A program made the translations under genes and the position numbers. From JBBDYG01 sp040901765 (GTDB lineage: Bacteria; Planctomycetota; Planctomycetia; Pirellulales; Lacipirellulaceae), in the NCBI GenBank assembly GCA_040901765.1, contig JBBDYG010000040.1, positions 248,001 to 312,000 of the forward strand: a stretch of DNA of 64,000 nt, in the 5' to 3' direction. Of the stretch, positions 33,530-41,977 are shown piece after piece. Positions within the stretch are counted from its first letter, which is position 1. Every line of letters starts with the position of its first letter. Below the pieces are notes generated by a model. That model did no database searches. It worked only from the letters and a program-made list of their open reading frames with translations, and was not told the DNA's origin.

Positions 33530-35872
33530 TCATTTATAAATCAAGTACTTCGCGCGCCGTTCGCGAAATGGCCCCAGCCCCGCCGCATACTCCGCGACGA
33601 TCGCTGGGGTCGACTCGCCCGCGTGGATCGCTTCGACGACGCGTTCGTTGCCGATGAGCCGAAAGTTCTGGGTATCCCATTGATCTCCGTACAGTTGCCG
33701 CAACGCTGCGGCGATCGTGAATCCCATGGCGACGGGTTCCAGTTGCTCGCGGTCCGTAACGATCAAATTCACCCCTTGGCACAGCTTGCCTTCGTGTTTG
33801 CTCGAGCTTGGCGTAAACCGCACCGGCACGAACTTCACGCCAGCCAGCCCTGCATCGTTGAGCGCTCGAGCGAACTCGCGCGCGTCAATCCACGGCGCGC
33901 CGACCAGCTCGAACGGCGTATCGGTCCCTCGGCCAACGGAGATGTTCGTCGTTTCCAGCATCCCGACGCCGGGGTACAGCACCGCTTGCGTCTGGCTCCG
34001 CATGTTGGGCGACGGATTCACCCAAACCAAGCCGGTTGCATCCCAATAGGTGTTGCGCCGCCAATTTTCGATCTTCACAACGTGGAGCTTCGCGCCGAGT
34101 TGTTGTTCGTCGTTAATCATCGTGGCCAGCTCGCCGATGGTCATCCCGTGCCGGACCGGCATGGAATGAATGCCCACGAACGACTCCGCGCCGGGATCGA
34201 GCATCGGCCCGGCAACGCTGACGCCGTTGATCGGGTTCGGGCGATCGAGCACGACGTATTCGAGGCCGCGTTCGGCCGCCGCACTCATCGCCTGGGCCAT
34301 GGTCGAGGTGTACGTGTAGAATCGCGCGCCGACGTCCTGAATGTCGAACACCAGCACGTCGATCCCTTCGAGCTGCTCGGCGGTCGGCGTCCGATTCTCG
34401 CCGTACAGGCTGTAAATCGGCAGGCCGGTCGCTTCGTCGCGGCTATCGGTGATGCCGTCCTCGTCGAGCATGCCAGCGAAACCGTGCTCGGGGCTGAACA
34501 AGGCGACCAGCGTTACATCGGGAGCTTTGTGCAGCAAATCAACCGTCCGTTCGCCGGCGGCATTCAGACCGGTGTGGTTGGTGATCAGGCCCACGCGCTT
34601 GCCGTGCAGCGGCCGGAATTCGTCGGCCGCCAACGCGTCGATGCCGAGCACTACTGGTTCGGACCGCTCCTGTTGCGGCTCCGTCGCGACCGAGGAAACC
34701 AGCGGCGTTCGCAACGACCCCGCTGCGATGTTGGCGATTCGACCGGCCAGGGGATTAACCGAACCCTCTCCATCGGGGTGAAGCCGATTGGAAAGAAAGA
34801 TTACGAACAGCTTTAGCTCCGGGTCGATCCAGATAGCGGTGCCAGTAAAACCGCCGTGGCCAAACGCGCGGGGGCTAAGCAGATCGCCTCGGTTCGTGGA
34901 GTAGCTCGTCTTCACATCCCAGCCCAAGGCGCGCTTGCGGCCATCGATCGACCGCGGGCGGGTCATCTCCGCAACCGTCTGCGGGCTAAGAATCGACGCG
35001 CCGCAGTAATAGCCATTGCCGAGCATCATTTGGGCATACACGGCAAGGTCTTCGGCCGTCGAGAACAGGCCCGCATGGCCCGCGACTCCGCCCAGCAGCG
35101 CCGACCGCGGGTCGTGAACGACGCCCTTCAGCCACTGGTCATCTCGCTTCTCCGATGGCGCCGAACGCTCGCGCAATTCTTCCGGCGGAAGGAAGCCCGT
35201 TTGTGTCATTCCCAGCGGAGCATAGATTTCCTTGTGCGCAAATTCATTCAACGGCTTCCCAGAGATTTCCTCCACAAGCTTACCGAGCACGAGGAAATTC
35301 ACGTCCGAATAAACAAACCGTTTTCCCGGCTCCGATTGCGGTTCGAGCGCCCAGATTCGCCGCCAAGCTTCTTCCTCGCCAAGCTCGTAATCCTCCAGTG
35401 GATTATCGGGAATCAAACCCGACCGGTGGGTCAGCAAGTCCTCGATCGTAAGCTCTTCCTTGCCGTTTTGGCCAAACTCCGGCAGGTACTGCGCAACGGG
35501 CGCGCCGAGCGCCACTTCGCCGCGTTCGACCAACAGCATCACGCTCGTGGCCGTCGCGATCGGTTTTGTGAGCGACGCCAGGTCGAACACGGTGTCAACC
35601 GTCATCTCTTCGGGCGTCGGTTCGATTTGCCGTTGGCCATAGGCTTTAAGATATACAATCCCGCCCTGATGGCCGACGAGCACGACGCAGCCGGGCATAT
35701 GCCCTTTGGCAATGGCCTTTGCCACGGCGTCGTCGATGTTCTGTAATTGCGCGGCATCGACACCCACGGCCGCCGGTTCAACGTTCGGAAGGTGTGGCGG
35801 CGTGGCCTGCGCGTTCTGCGCGCACCATGAGCAGAGAAACAGAATTACTACGCACAGTTGTCGGTCATGCAT
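33530..35872 (-). CDS. Serine beta-lactamase-like and NamZ (DUF1343) fusion
   Basis: A 780-residue exported protein. The signal segment is CVVILFLCSWCAQNAQA. Residues ~30-385 are a beta-lactamase/penicillin-binding-type hydrolase: FDLASLTKPIATATS holds SxxK (SLTK), YSDVN the Tyr motif, and GHGGFTGTAIWIDPE the HGG-type third motif. Residues ~405-780 are DUF1343, now known as NamZ exo-beta-N-acetylmuramidase: VGLITNHTGL, LFSPEHGFAG, DVLVFDIQDVGARFYTYTST, LDRPNPI. NamZ removes terminal MurNAc from peptidoglycan fragments. The fusion would join stem-peptide cleavage to MurNAc release. It starts two bases after the symporter stop, and MurQ and AnmK are nearby. Confidence 0.92.
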   Translation of the reverse strand: MHDRQLCVVILFLCSWCAQNAQATPPHLPNVEPAAVGVDAAQLQNIDDAVAKAIAKGHMPGCVVLVGHQGGIVYLKAYGQRQIEPTPEEMTVDTVFDLASLTKPIATATSVMLLVERGEVALGAPVAQYLPEFGQNGKEELTIEDLLTHRSGLIPDNPLEDYELGEEEAWRRIWALEPQSEPGKRFVYSDVNFLVLGKLVEEISGKPLNEFAHKEIYAPLGMTQTGFLPPEELRERSAPSEKRDDQWLKGVVHDPRSALLGGVAGHAGLFSTAEDLAVYAQMMLGNGYYCGASILSPQTVAEMTRPRSIDGRKRALGWDVKTSYSTNRGDLLSPRAFGHGGFTGTAIWIDPELKLFVIFLSNRLHPDGEGSVNPLAGRIANIAAGSLRTPLVSSVATEPQQERSEPVVLGIDALAADEFRPLHGKRVGLITNHTGLNAAGERTVDLLHKAPDVTLVALFSPEHGFAGMLDEDGITDSRDEATGLPIYSLYGENRTPTAEQLEGIDVLVFDIQDVGARFYTYTSTMAQAMSAAAERGLEYVVLDRPNPINGVSVAGPMLDPGAESFVGIHSMPVRHGMTIGELATMINDEQQLGAKLHVVKIENWRRNTYWDATGLVWVNPSPNMRSQTQAVLYPGVGMLETTNISVGRGTDTPFELVGAPWIDAREFARALNDAGLAGVKFVPVRFTPSSSKHEGKLCQGVNLIVTDREQLEPVAMGFTIAAALRQLYGDQWDTQNFRLIGNERVVEAIHAGESTPAIVAEYAAGLGPFRERRAKYLIYK

Positions 35873-35874
35873 AT

Positions 35875-37383
35875 TCAGTTGCCATCCTTCGTCGGGGAAG
35901 CCATCAGGTGCTTGAAAAGGGGCGCGACGATCCAAGCGGCGAAGACGGTCGTTGAGGAACCAATCAAAGTATACCAAGGCCAGCTAATCTCCGTAAAAAA
36001 CTTCACATAGGTTATCACCGTAAGGCCGACGGCAAAACCAACCAGGGCGGAAGTCTGTCGCGCTCGATGCGAAAGCGGGCCGAACGGTTGGAATAAACTC
36101 AGTGCCAACAAACCAAGGATTAAGCTCGTCGTATAACCGGCGATCGCCAACACCTGGTCCACGATGGTTTGATCGAGCGCGATATAGTACGCCGCGATTG
36201 CCACCAACATCTGCAGCACGCCAAACAGCAGGGTCGACACCCGGCCGACCCACAACAGCTCACGATCCCTTGCGGTGGTCCGAATGAGTGTATAGAAATC
36301 GCCGACTAGCGCCGTAGCGGATGAATTCAGCGATCCGGAGAGGGTCGAGATTGCAGCGGAAAACACGGCCGCCAGAACGATCCCCACGATGCCCATCGGA
36401 AGCTCAGTCACGATGAACCGGGCGAAGACCTCGTCGGACCGCGTGAAGGGCTGGTCCGGCGGGTACAGATTGTAAAAGCAGGCTAGTCCCAAGCCGATTA
36501 AAAGGAACAACGCGAATTGGGCAAAAACCACCACACCGCTGGCAAGGACCGCCACGCGGGCCTCTCCGAGGCTTCGCGCCGCCAGATACCGCTGCACCAT
36601 CATTTGGTCGGCCCCGTGGGTGGCGATGGTTAGAAACGCTCCGCCGATGAGGCCCGACCAGAAAGTGATCGTCGGTTTGAAAATCGACGGATCGAAGTCG
36701 AAGAATCGTAAATGGTTTCCTTGCTCGGCAAAGGCATTCAATTCGGCTAGTCCGCCTGGGATTCGGTAAATCAAGATGACTGCCGCAATGATTGCCCCGA
36801 GAATGTAAACCACGAACTGAATGCAGTCGTTCCACACGACCGATCGCACGCCGCCGGCTACCGTGTAAATAATAGTGACCACGCCCATCACCGCGATGCA
36901 CACCGGCACGTTGAGTCCGACGGCCGCATGGAGCACCAGTGCCGTCAGCAATAGACGCAGGCCGTCGGCCACCGTCCGCGTCACGATGAACACACCGGAC
37001 GAGGCTTGCCGAGTCAGTCGGCCTACGCCTTTTTCCAGCAGCTCGTAGGCGGTGAACTTGGTTCCAAGATAAAACGCCGGCAACAGGAGGCTGGCAACCA
37101 GCACCCGCCCGACCATGTACCCAATCGCGATTTGGAGAAAGGTAAGGTTGCCATCCGTATTGAGGCCCCCGCCGGAATAGGCCTTCCCCGGAATACTAAG
37201 GAATGTCACGGTACTGGTTTCCGTGGCGACGATGGAAATCAGCACCGCCCACCAGGGAAGATCCCGGTCGGCGAGGAAATAATCGTTCAGGTTCCGCTGC
37301 CCGCGTCCGACCCACAGGCCAAATCCGAGCACTGCCAGCAGGTAGACGGCAACAATCGCGGCATCGACGTCCGAAAGAGACAT
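35875..37383 (-). CDS. Sodium:solute symporter (SSS family)
   Basis: A 502-residue membrane protein with about 13 hydrophobic segments. YLLAVLGFGLWVGRGQRNLN, DYFLADRDLPWWAVLISIVA and TETSTVTFLSIPGKAYSGG are the N-terminal SSS blocks, and AAISTLSGSLNSSATALVGD is the conserved sodium-site region. It probably imports a murein sugar or another small solute using the sodium gradient. The context, namely the NamZ fusion downstream in the same operon and MurQ and a sugar kinase divergently upstream, makes MurNAc or anhydro-MurNAc the leading candidates. ATG 37383 (MSLSDVD) is taken as start; ATG 37398 is an alternative. Substrate is inference. Confidence 0.92.
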   Translation of the reverse strand: MSLSDVDAAIVAVYLLAVLGFGLWVGRGQRNLNDYFLADRDLPWWAVLISIVATETSTVTFLSIPGKAYSGGGLNTDGNLTFLQIAIGYMVGRVLVASLLLPAFYLGTKFTAYELLEKGVGRLTRQASSGVFIVTRTVADGLRLLLTALVLHAAVGLNVPVCIAVMGVVTIIYTVAGGVRSVVWNDCIQFVVYILGAIIAAVILIYRIPGGLAELNAFAEQGNHLRFFDFDPSIFKPTITFWSGLIGGAFLTIATHGADQMMVQRYLAARSLGEARVAVLASGVVVFAQFALFLLIGLGLACFYNLYPPDQPFTRSDEVFARFIVTELPMGIVGIVLAAVFSAAISTLSGSLNSSATALVGDFYTLIRTTARDRELLWVGRVSTLLFGVLQMLVAIAAYYIALDQTIVDQVLAIAGYTTSLILGLLALSLFQPFGPLSHRARQTSALVGFAVGLTVITYVKFFTEISWPWYTLIGSSTTVFAAWIVAPLFKHLMASPTKDGN

Positions 37384-37474
37384 GGCCAACCGACCCATGC
37401 GGAGAGGAAACGGCTCAATTTGTCCAGATTAGGCGTCCGGACGACGCGCCGGTAGCCCCGCAAGCGCGGTTTTC

Positions 37475-37489
37475 TATCGCTTTTGCGCA
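37475..37489 (+). promoter_or_regulatory. Putative operator TATCGCTTTTGCGCA
   Basis: Lies in the divergent gap between the symporter and murQ. It is identical over 15 bases to the inverse of 21981-21995 and 13 of 15 identical to 40621-40635 in the divergent gap before the XylR-type regulator. Placement in two divergent murein-gene promoters suggests an operator. Confidence 0.4.
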
Positions 37490-37523
37490 ACCGATCTGTC
37501 TCTCGAATACACCCCTAGCTAGA

Positions 37524-38465
37524 ATGAATCGTATGCTCGACGATCTCACGACCGAAGGATGCAACCCGGCGTCCGAAGCCCTTGATGGCCTCGGACCCTT
37601 AGAACTTGTTCGACTCATAAATTCAGAAGACGCCCGGGTCGCCGAGGCGGTGGGAAAAGAAGCCGAACGGATCGCCCAAGCAATAGAAGTGATCGCCGAC
37701 CGTCTAAAACGCGGCGGGCGCTTGATCTACATCGGTGCCGGAACGTCCGGTCGCTTGGGAGTTCTCGACGCCGCGGAATGCCCCCCGACTTTTAGCGCCG
37801 ATCCCAATCAAGTGGTCGGCCTCATTGCCGGCGGATATGGCGCGCTGACTCGCTCCGTGGAAGGCGCCGAAGACTACCCCGAAATGGCGGTTCAGAATCT
37901 CCAATCCGTCACACTCTGCGATAGCGACGTGCTGGTGGGAATCGCCACGAGTGGCCGGACGCCGTACGTGCTAGGCGCGCTCGAATATGCCCGCAGCATC
38001 GGTGCGTTCTCAATTGCGCTGGTGTGCAACCGCGATGCCAAGATGAAATCGGTAGCCGACCTGACGATTGCTCCGATCGTTGGGCCGGAGGTTCTCAGCG
38101 GCTCAACTCGCATGAAGGCCGGTACAGCCACGAAGATGGTGTTGAACATGCTCAGCACCGGCGCCATGGTGCTCCTCGGCAAGACCTACGGCAACTTGAT
38201 GGTCGACATGCGGGCCACGAACACCAAGCTTGCCGAGCGGGCGCAGCGCATCGTCCGCATTACCACGGAATTGTCGCGCGACGAGGCCAAGACGCTGCTG
38301 GAACGTTGCGATGGCGAAGTGAAAACGGCGATTGTTGTCCATCGTCACCACAGCACCCCGGAGGCGGCCCGCGACTTGCTTTACCGTGCCGGGGGGCATT
38401 TGCGCCGCGCCTTAGAAAGTAGCCATCGCAACGGTGATGGCGCGGCCGAGAACTCCCATGTCTGA
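37524..38465 (+). CDS. murQ: N-acetylmuramic acid 6-phosphate etherase
   Basis: A 313-residue SIS-domain enzyme that cleaves the lactyl ether of MurNAc-6-phosphate to GlcNAc-6-phosphate and D-lactate in the cytoplasm. Family hallmarks are LTTEGCNPASEALD at the start, YIGAGTSGRLGVLDAAECPP, VGIATSGRTPYVLGALEYAR and SGSTRMKAGTATKMVLNMLS. Length matches MurQ (~300). ATG 37524 or 37533 can serve as start. Its end overlaps the next gene by eight bases, so it is co-translated with a sugar kinase. It faces the symporter across a short divergent promoter region. This is the committing step of MurNAc catabolism. Confidence 0.96.
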   Translation: MNRMLDDLTTEGCNPASEALDGLGPLELVRLINSEDARVAEAVGKEAERIAQAIEVIADRLKRGGRLIYIGAGTSGRLGVLDAAECPPTFSADPNQVVGLIAGGYGALTRSVEGAEDYPEMAVQNLQSVTLCDSDVLVGIATSGRTPYVLGALEYARSIGAFSIALVCNRDAKMKSVADLTIAPIVGPEVLSGSTRMKAGTATKMVLNMLSTGAMVLLGKTYGNLMVDMRATNTKLAERAQRIVRITTELSRDEAKTLLERCDGEVKTAIVVHRHHSTPEAARDLLYRAGGHLRRALESSHRNGDGAAENSHV

Positions 38466-39411
38466 TCACGCGTCGAACAAGACCCTACTGTGGGGCATCG
38501 ACGGTGGCGGAACGAAGACGACGCTGCTGCTGGCAGAGGGTCGGCCGAACTCGCCGCCAAGAATCTTGGCCTCTATCCGAGCTGGTTCGTCGAACGTCAA
38601 TTCGCGTCCCTGGGATGAAATCACCGCCGAATTATCTGCCGCAATGCAATCGGCGTTCGAGTCCGCTTCGCTGCCGCCGCAGCCGGTGGCAGTGCTCGTG
38701 GCTGCGTTTGCTGGGGTCGGAAGTCCCACGGTGCGCGACCAATGGCAAAATTGGATTAGCGATCAGCACATCGCCGAGAAGGTGCGAATCGTCGACGACG
38801 GCGAGCCGCTCATTGCGGCTGGATTGCCGGAAGGTTGGGGCATCGTCCTTATCGTCGGCACCGGCTCCGCGGCATTTGGTCGGTCCCCGGCAGGCCAGTC
38901 CGCCAGGGCAGGGGGGTGGGGCTACCTGTTCGGCGACGAAGGCAGTGGGTTCGCCATCGGCCAGGCGGCCCTGCGGGCGATGACCCACGTTTATGATCGA
39001 CACGAGGAACCTACGCCCCTAATGTTGGCGCTCGCGGAGAAATGGGCGATTAACATGCCGCGCGACATTGTCGAACGTGTGTACCGCGCCGCCGAACCTA
39101 GGCAGCAGATTGCCGAAGTTGCCCAGGTCGTCTGCGCCGCGGCAGAAACGGGCGACCCGCAATCGCAGCAAATCCTGACAGGTGCGTCTGAGCAATTAGC
39201 CACGCTCGTGCAAACTGTCGCCAAGCAACTTGGTATCGCCGCCGAGTTTCCACTTGCTCTAAGCGGCGGCGTGGCAGTCAACAGTCTTTACTTGCAGCAT
39301 CAAATCGCCGCCGAGCTCGACCGCCGCGGACTGCGTACCGGGCCAATCGCCATCGTCGACGAACCGGCCCGCGGTTGCATCGAACTTGCATGGCGAATCG
39401 CGATGGCCTGA
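38458..39411 (+). CDS. BadF/NAGK-type amino sugar kinase
   Basis: A 317-residue ASKHA-fold kinase. WGIDGGGTKTTLLLAEG is the phosphate-1 loop, VLIVGTGSAAFGR phosphate-2, and GGWGYLFGDEGSGFAIGQAA the BadF/N-acetylglucosamine kinase signature; LSGGVAVNS is near the C-terminus. It overlaps the murQ stop, so it probably phosphorylates MurNAc and/or GlcNAc at O6 before MurQ acts (MurK/NAGK role). Specificity between the two sugars cannot be read from sequence. The start ATG 38458 is preferred over an upstream ATG because of the overlap geometry. Confidence 0.9.
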   Translation: MSDHASNKTLLWGIDGGGTKTTLLLAEGRPNSPPRILASIRAGSSNVNSRPWDEITAELSAAMQSAFESASLPPQPVAVLVAAFAGVGSPTVRDQWQNWISDQHIAEKVRIVDDGEPLIAAGLPEGWGIVLIVGTGSAAFGRSPAGQSARAGGWGYLFGDEGSGFAIGQAALRAMTHVYDRHEEPTPLMLALAEKWAINMPRDIVERVYRAAEPRQQIAEVAQVVCAAAETGDPQSQQILTGASEQLATLVQTVAKQLGIAAEFPLALSGGVAVNSLYLQHQIAAELDRRGLRTGPIAIVDEPARGCIELAWRIAMA

Positions 39412-39431
39412 CCCCTTTACCTTGCAACGAG

Positions 39432-40514
39432 TCAAAAGGTCATCAACCCGCCGCACACTGGTTGTTTGCAGCCGGTGGTTTCCGGAACCGAGAATGGCAG
39501 CCCCAATAGCCGGCGTACCGCTAGCCATGCGAAGCATTCCGCTTCGAGCGTATCGGCATTGAGCCCGCGCTCGGTCACCGTGTGAACTTCCTTAAACTTC
39601 TTGGCGAGCAGTTCCATAATCATCGGGTGATGTACGCCGCCGCCAGTGACCCACAGCGTTTCGGGAATTGCCGGCAACTTTTTGACGGCGCGATAGATCG
39701 CCTCGGTGGTCACCGCGCAAAGCGTGGCCGCGCCATCTTCGACGCTCAACTGCGAAACGTCGACGTGATCGAAGTCGTATCGATCCGCCGCTTTGGGCAG
39801 CGGCTTGGAAAAGAAGGGCGTCGAGAGGGCGGACTGAACGGTCCCCTCGTGAACCCGGCCGGCCTTGGCGAGTTTGCCGTCGCGGTCGTGCGGCAGGCCC
39901 GCCATTTCCTGCGCCCATTCGTCGAGCAGCCCGCAGCCCGGGCCGGTGTCGCCGGCGATGATCTCATCGTTATCGCCGAGCCACGTCACATTCGCGACGC
40001 CGCCGAGGTTGAGCACGACCGTGGGCCGTGGCTCGCCCGCGAAAATTGCGCGATGGAACATCGCAGCCAGCGGTGCGCCTTGGCCTCCCATCGCCATATC
40101 GTGCCGGCGGAAATCGCTCACCACGGGTATGTCGAGCGCCGCCCGCAGCAGCCACGGATTACCAATTTGAAACGTCAGTCCCTCGCCCGATACATGGCGG
40201 ATCGTGTGCCCGTGAAAACCAATGACTTCCACCTTGTCGGCGCCCGACTGCGTTGCCAATAGTTTTCGTACCGCTTCCACGTGGCAGTCGGTGATCTCAC
40301 GCTCCAGCCGTAAAAGTTCGGTAATCGGCACATCGTGCTGCGAGGCTTCGAGCAGCCACGTCTGCAGATCGCCCCCGTACGGGACGGTCAGCCCGCCCAA
40401 AAACTCGATGCGGTTCTCGCCATCGGTGTCCAACAATGCGGCATCAACCCCGTCGCCGGAGGTGCCGCTCATCAGGCCGATGGCCCGTTTTTGATTCTGA
40501 CGTCGTACAGCCAC
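39432..40514 (-). CDS. anmK: Anhydro-N-acetylmuramic acid kinase
   Basis: A 360-residue kinase that hydrolyses the 1,6-anhydro bond while phosphorylating anhMurNAc to MurNAc-6-phosphate, the MurQ substrate. Diagnostic blocks are IGLMSGTSGDGVDAALLD, IGFHGHTIRHVSG, VVLNLGGVANVTWLGDN, GDTGPGCGLLDEWAQ and LWVTGGGVHHPMIMELL. Length fits AnmK (~370). A GTG at 40514 with GAGG upstream is taken as the start; another GTG at 40553 lacks a ribosome site. It converges with the kinase of the murQ operon and diverges from a XylR-type regulator. Because it uses anhydro sugars, the pathway can take products of lytic transglycosylases. Confidence 0.95.
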   Translation of the reverse strand: MAVRRQNQKRAIGLMSGTSGDGVDAALLDTDGENRIEFLGGLTVPYGGDLQTWLLEASQHDVPITELLRLEREITDCHVEAVRKLLATQSGADKVEVIGFHGHTIRHVSGEGLTFQIGNPWLLRAALDIPVVSDFRRHDMAMGGQGAPLAAMFHRAIFAGEPRPTVVLNLGGVANVTWLGDNDEIIAGDTGPGCGLLDEWAQEMAGLPHDRDGKLAKAGRVHEGTVQSALSTPFFSKPLPKAADRYDFDHVDVSQLSVEDGAATLCAVTTEAIYRAVKKLPAIPETLWVTGGGVHHPMIMELLAKKFKEVHTVTERGLNADTLEAECFAWLAVRRLLGLPFSVPETTGCKQPVCGGLMTF

Positions 40515-40620
40515 GGTCCCCTCACACGCTACGGGCCGGCGAGAAAAGTCCACCGGAGGCCCGGCAGTGCAAGTAGCTTAGCGTCGCGGCCAGCGAAAAG
40601 AACGGTGCGAGGCGCATTTT

Positions 40621-40635
40621 TCTCTCGATTTTGCG
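40621..40635 (+). promoter_or_regulatory. Putative operator TCTCGATTTTGCGCA
   Basis: Sits in the divergent gap between anmK and the XylR-type regulator. It matches 37475-37489 at 13 of 15 bases. It may be the binding site of the adjacent regulator. Confidence 0.35.
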
Positions 40636-40760
40636 CAGCCAAGCCGACTTACCCATGATATACTGGAAATGGAGACAATTGCGAGCGGTTTTCCCGGATT
40701 GCCGCCCGTAGTTTTTCTGGTGTGCCTAGTCTCTCTCTTGCGGCCTTGCTTCACAACCCC

Positions 40761-41960
40761 ATGCGCGAGTCGGAAACGAATAACGGAGCCGCTCGCCCTG
40801 CCCCTAGGGTGCGGCGGGTAGCTGTTTTGGTCGAAACCGAAGGCAGTTGGGGTTGCAGCGTGATTCGCGGAATTGCCGATTACGCCCAAAAGCACGGCCA
40901 CTGGAATTTGCTCCTCGATCCCCGCGACCACGAGCAGCGGTCCTCGCTCCCGGATCGCTGGGTCGGCGACGGCATCATTGCCCGCATCAGCAGCCGCATG
41001 CAGGTTCAGCAGATTCGCGACAAGCGGCTGCCGACGGTGAACGTCGACGACCAGTTTGAAAGCGTGCTTGGGGTGGCGTCGGTCGTCACCGACGAAGCGG
41101 TCCGCGCCAAGCTCGCGCTCGATCACTTAATTGATCGTGGGTTTCGCCAGTTCGCGTACTTCGCACCCCCCAGCCGAATGTACTCGCCCCGCCGGAGCGA
41201 GCAGTTCATCTCGGCGGTCAATGAAGCTGGCTACGAGTGCCGTGAATACAAGCCAGGCTACCGAATCGGCCGCAAAATCGGCTGGGAAGAACAGCAGCGC
41301 CGCGTGAACCGCTGGCTCTCCTCGCTCCCCAAGCCCGTCGCCGTCTTCACCGTCGATGCCCACCACGGTCGGCAGCTCGCGGAGATTTGCTATGTGAGCA
41401 ACGTCCGCGTGCCCGATGAAGTCGCCATTCTGGCCGGTGACACCGACGACCTGCTATGCGACGTGTGCAGCCCGCCGCTGTCGAGCATCGCCGTCGCGAG
41501 TCAACGGATCGGCCACGACGCGGCGGCGCTTCTCGACAACATGATAGAAGGCGCGCCGCTGCCCAAGGAACCGCTTCGCATACCGCCATTGGGCGTCGTA
41601 AGCCGGCAGTCGACCGATATTCTTGCAATCGACGACGAAATGGTCGTGCGGGCCTTGCGCTACATCCAGTCTCACGCTTACCAGGGAATCGTCGTCGAAG
41701 ACATCTTGCGCGTGGTGCCCATCTCGCGCCGGAGCCTGGAGATTCAGTTCCGCAGTTTCTTGGGCCGGTCGCCGGCCGAAGAAATCCGCCGCGTGCGGCT
41801 CGAGAAGGGCCGCGAGCTACTCGCCCGGCCCGAGCTTTCGGTGGCCGAAATCGCCGTCGCTTGTGGCTTCGCCAACGCCACCCGGTTCGGCGTCGCCTTC
41901 CGCAAACGCTTCAGCAGAACCCCGCTAGCCTACCGCAAGCAACTCACCGCCGGCGTGTAG
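40761..41960 (+). CDS. XylR-type transcriptional regulator (LacI-like sensor, AraC-type HTH)
   Basis: A 399-residue regulator. Residues ~15-270 are a periplasmic-binding-protein-like sugar sensor (VAVLVETEGSWGCSVIRGIA, VFTVDAHHGRQLAEICYVSN, LCDVCSPPLSSIAVASQRIG). Residues ~290-395 are an AraC-type double HTH (ALRYIQSHAYQGIVVEDILR, RRSLEIQFRSFLGRSPAEEI, ELSVAEIAVACGFANATRFG). The layout is that of XylR of E. coli. It lies divergent to anmK at the edge of the murein sugar cluster, so it probably senses a murein-derived sugar and controls that cluster. A GTG at 40722 is a possible longer start. Confidence 0.9.
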   Translation: MRESETNNGAARPAPRVRRVAVLVETEGSWGCSVIRGIADYAQKHGHWNLLLDPRDHEQRSSLPDRWVGDGIIARISSRMQVQQIRDKRLPTVNVDDQFESVLGVASVVTDEAVRAKLALDHLIDRGFRQFAYFAPPSRMYSPRRSEQFISAVNEAGYECREYKPGYRIGRKIGWEEQQRRVNRWLSSLPKPVAVFTVDAHHGRQLAEICYVSNVRVPDEVAILAGDTDDLLCDVCSPPLSSIAVASQRIGHDAAALLDNMIEGAPLPKEPLRIPPLGVVSRQSTDILAIDDEMVVRALRYIQSHAYQGIVVEDILRVVPISRRSLEIQFRSFLGRSPAEEIRRVRLEKGRELLARPELSVAEIAVACGFANATRFGVAFRKRFSRTPLAYRKQLTAGV

Positions 41961-41977
41961 TAATCGCGCAAGAATAA

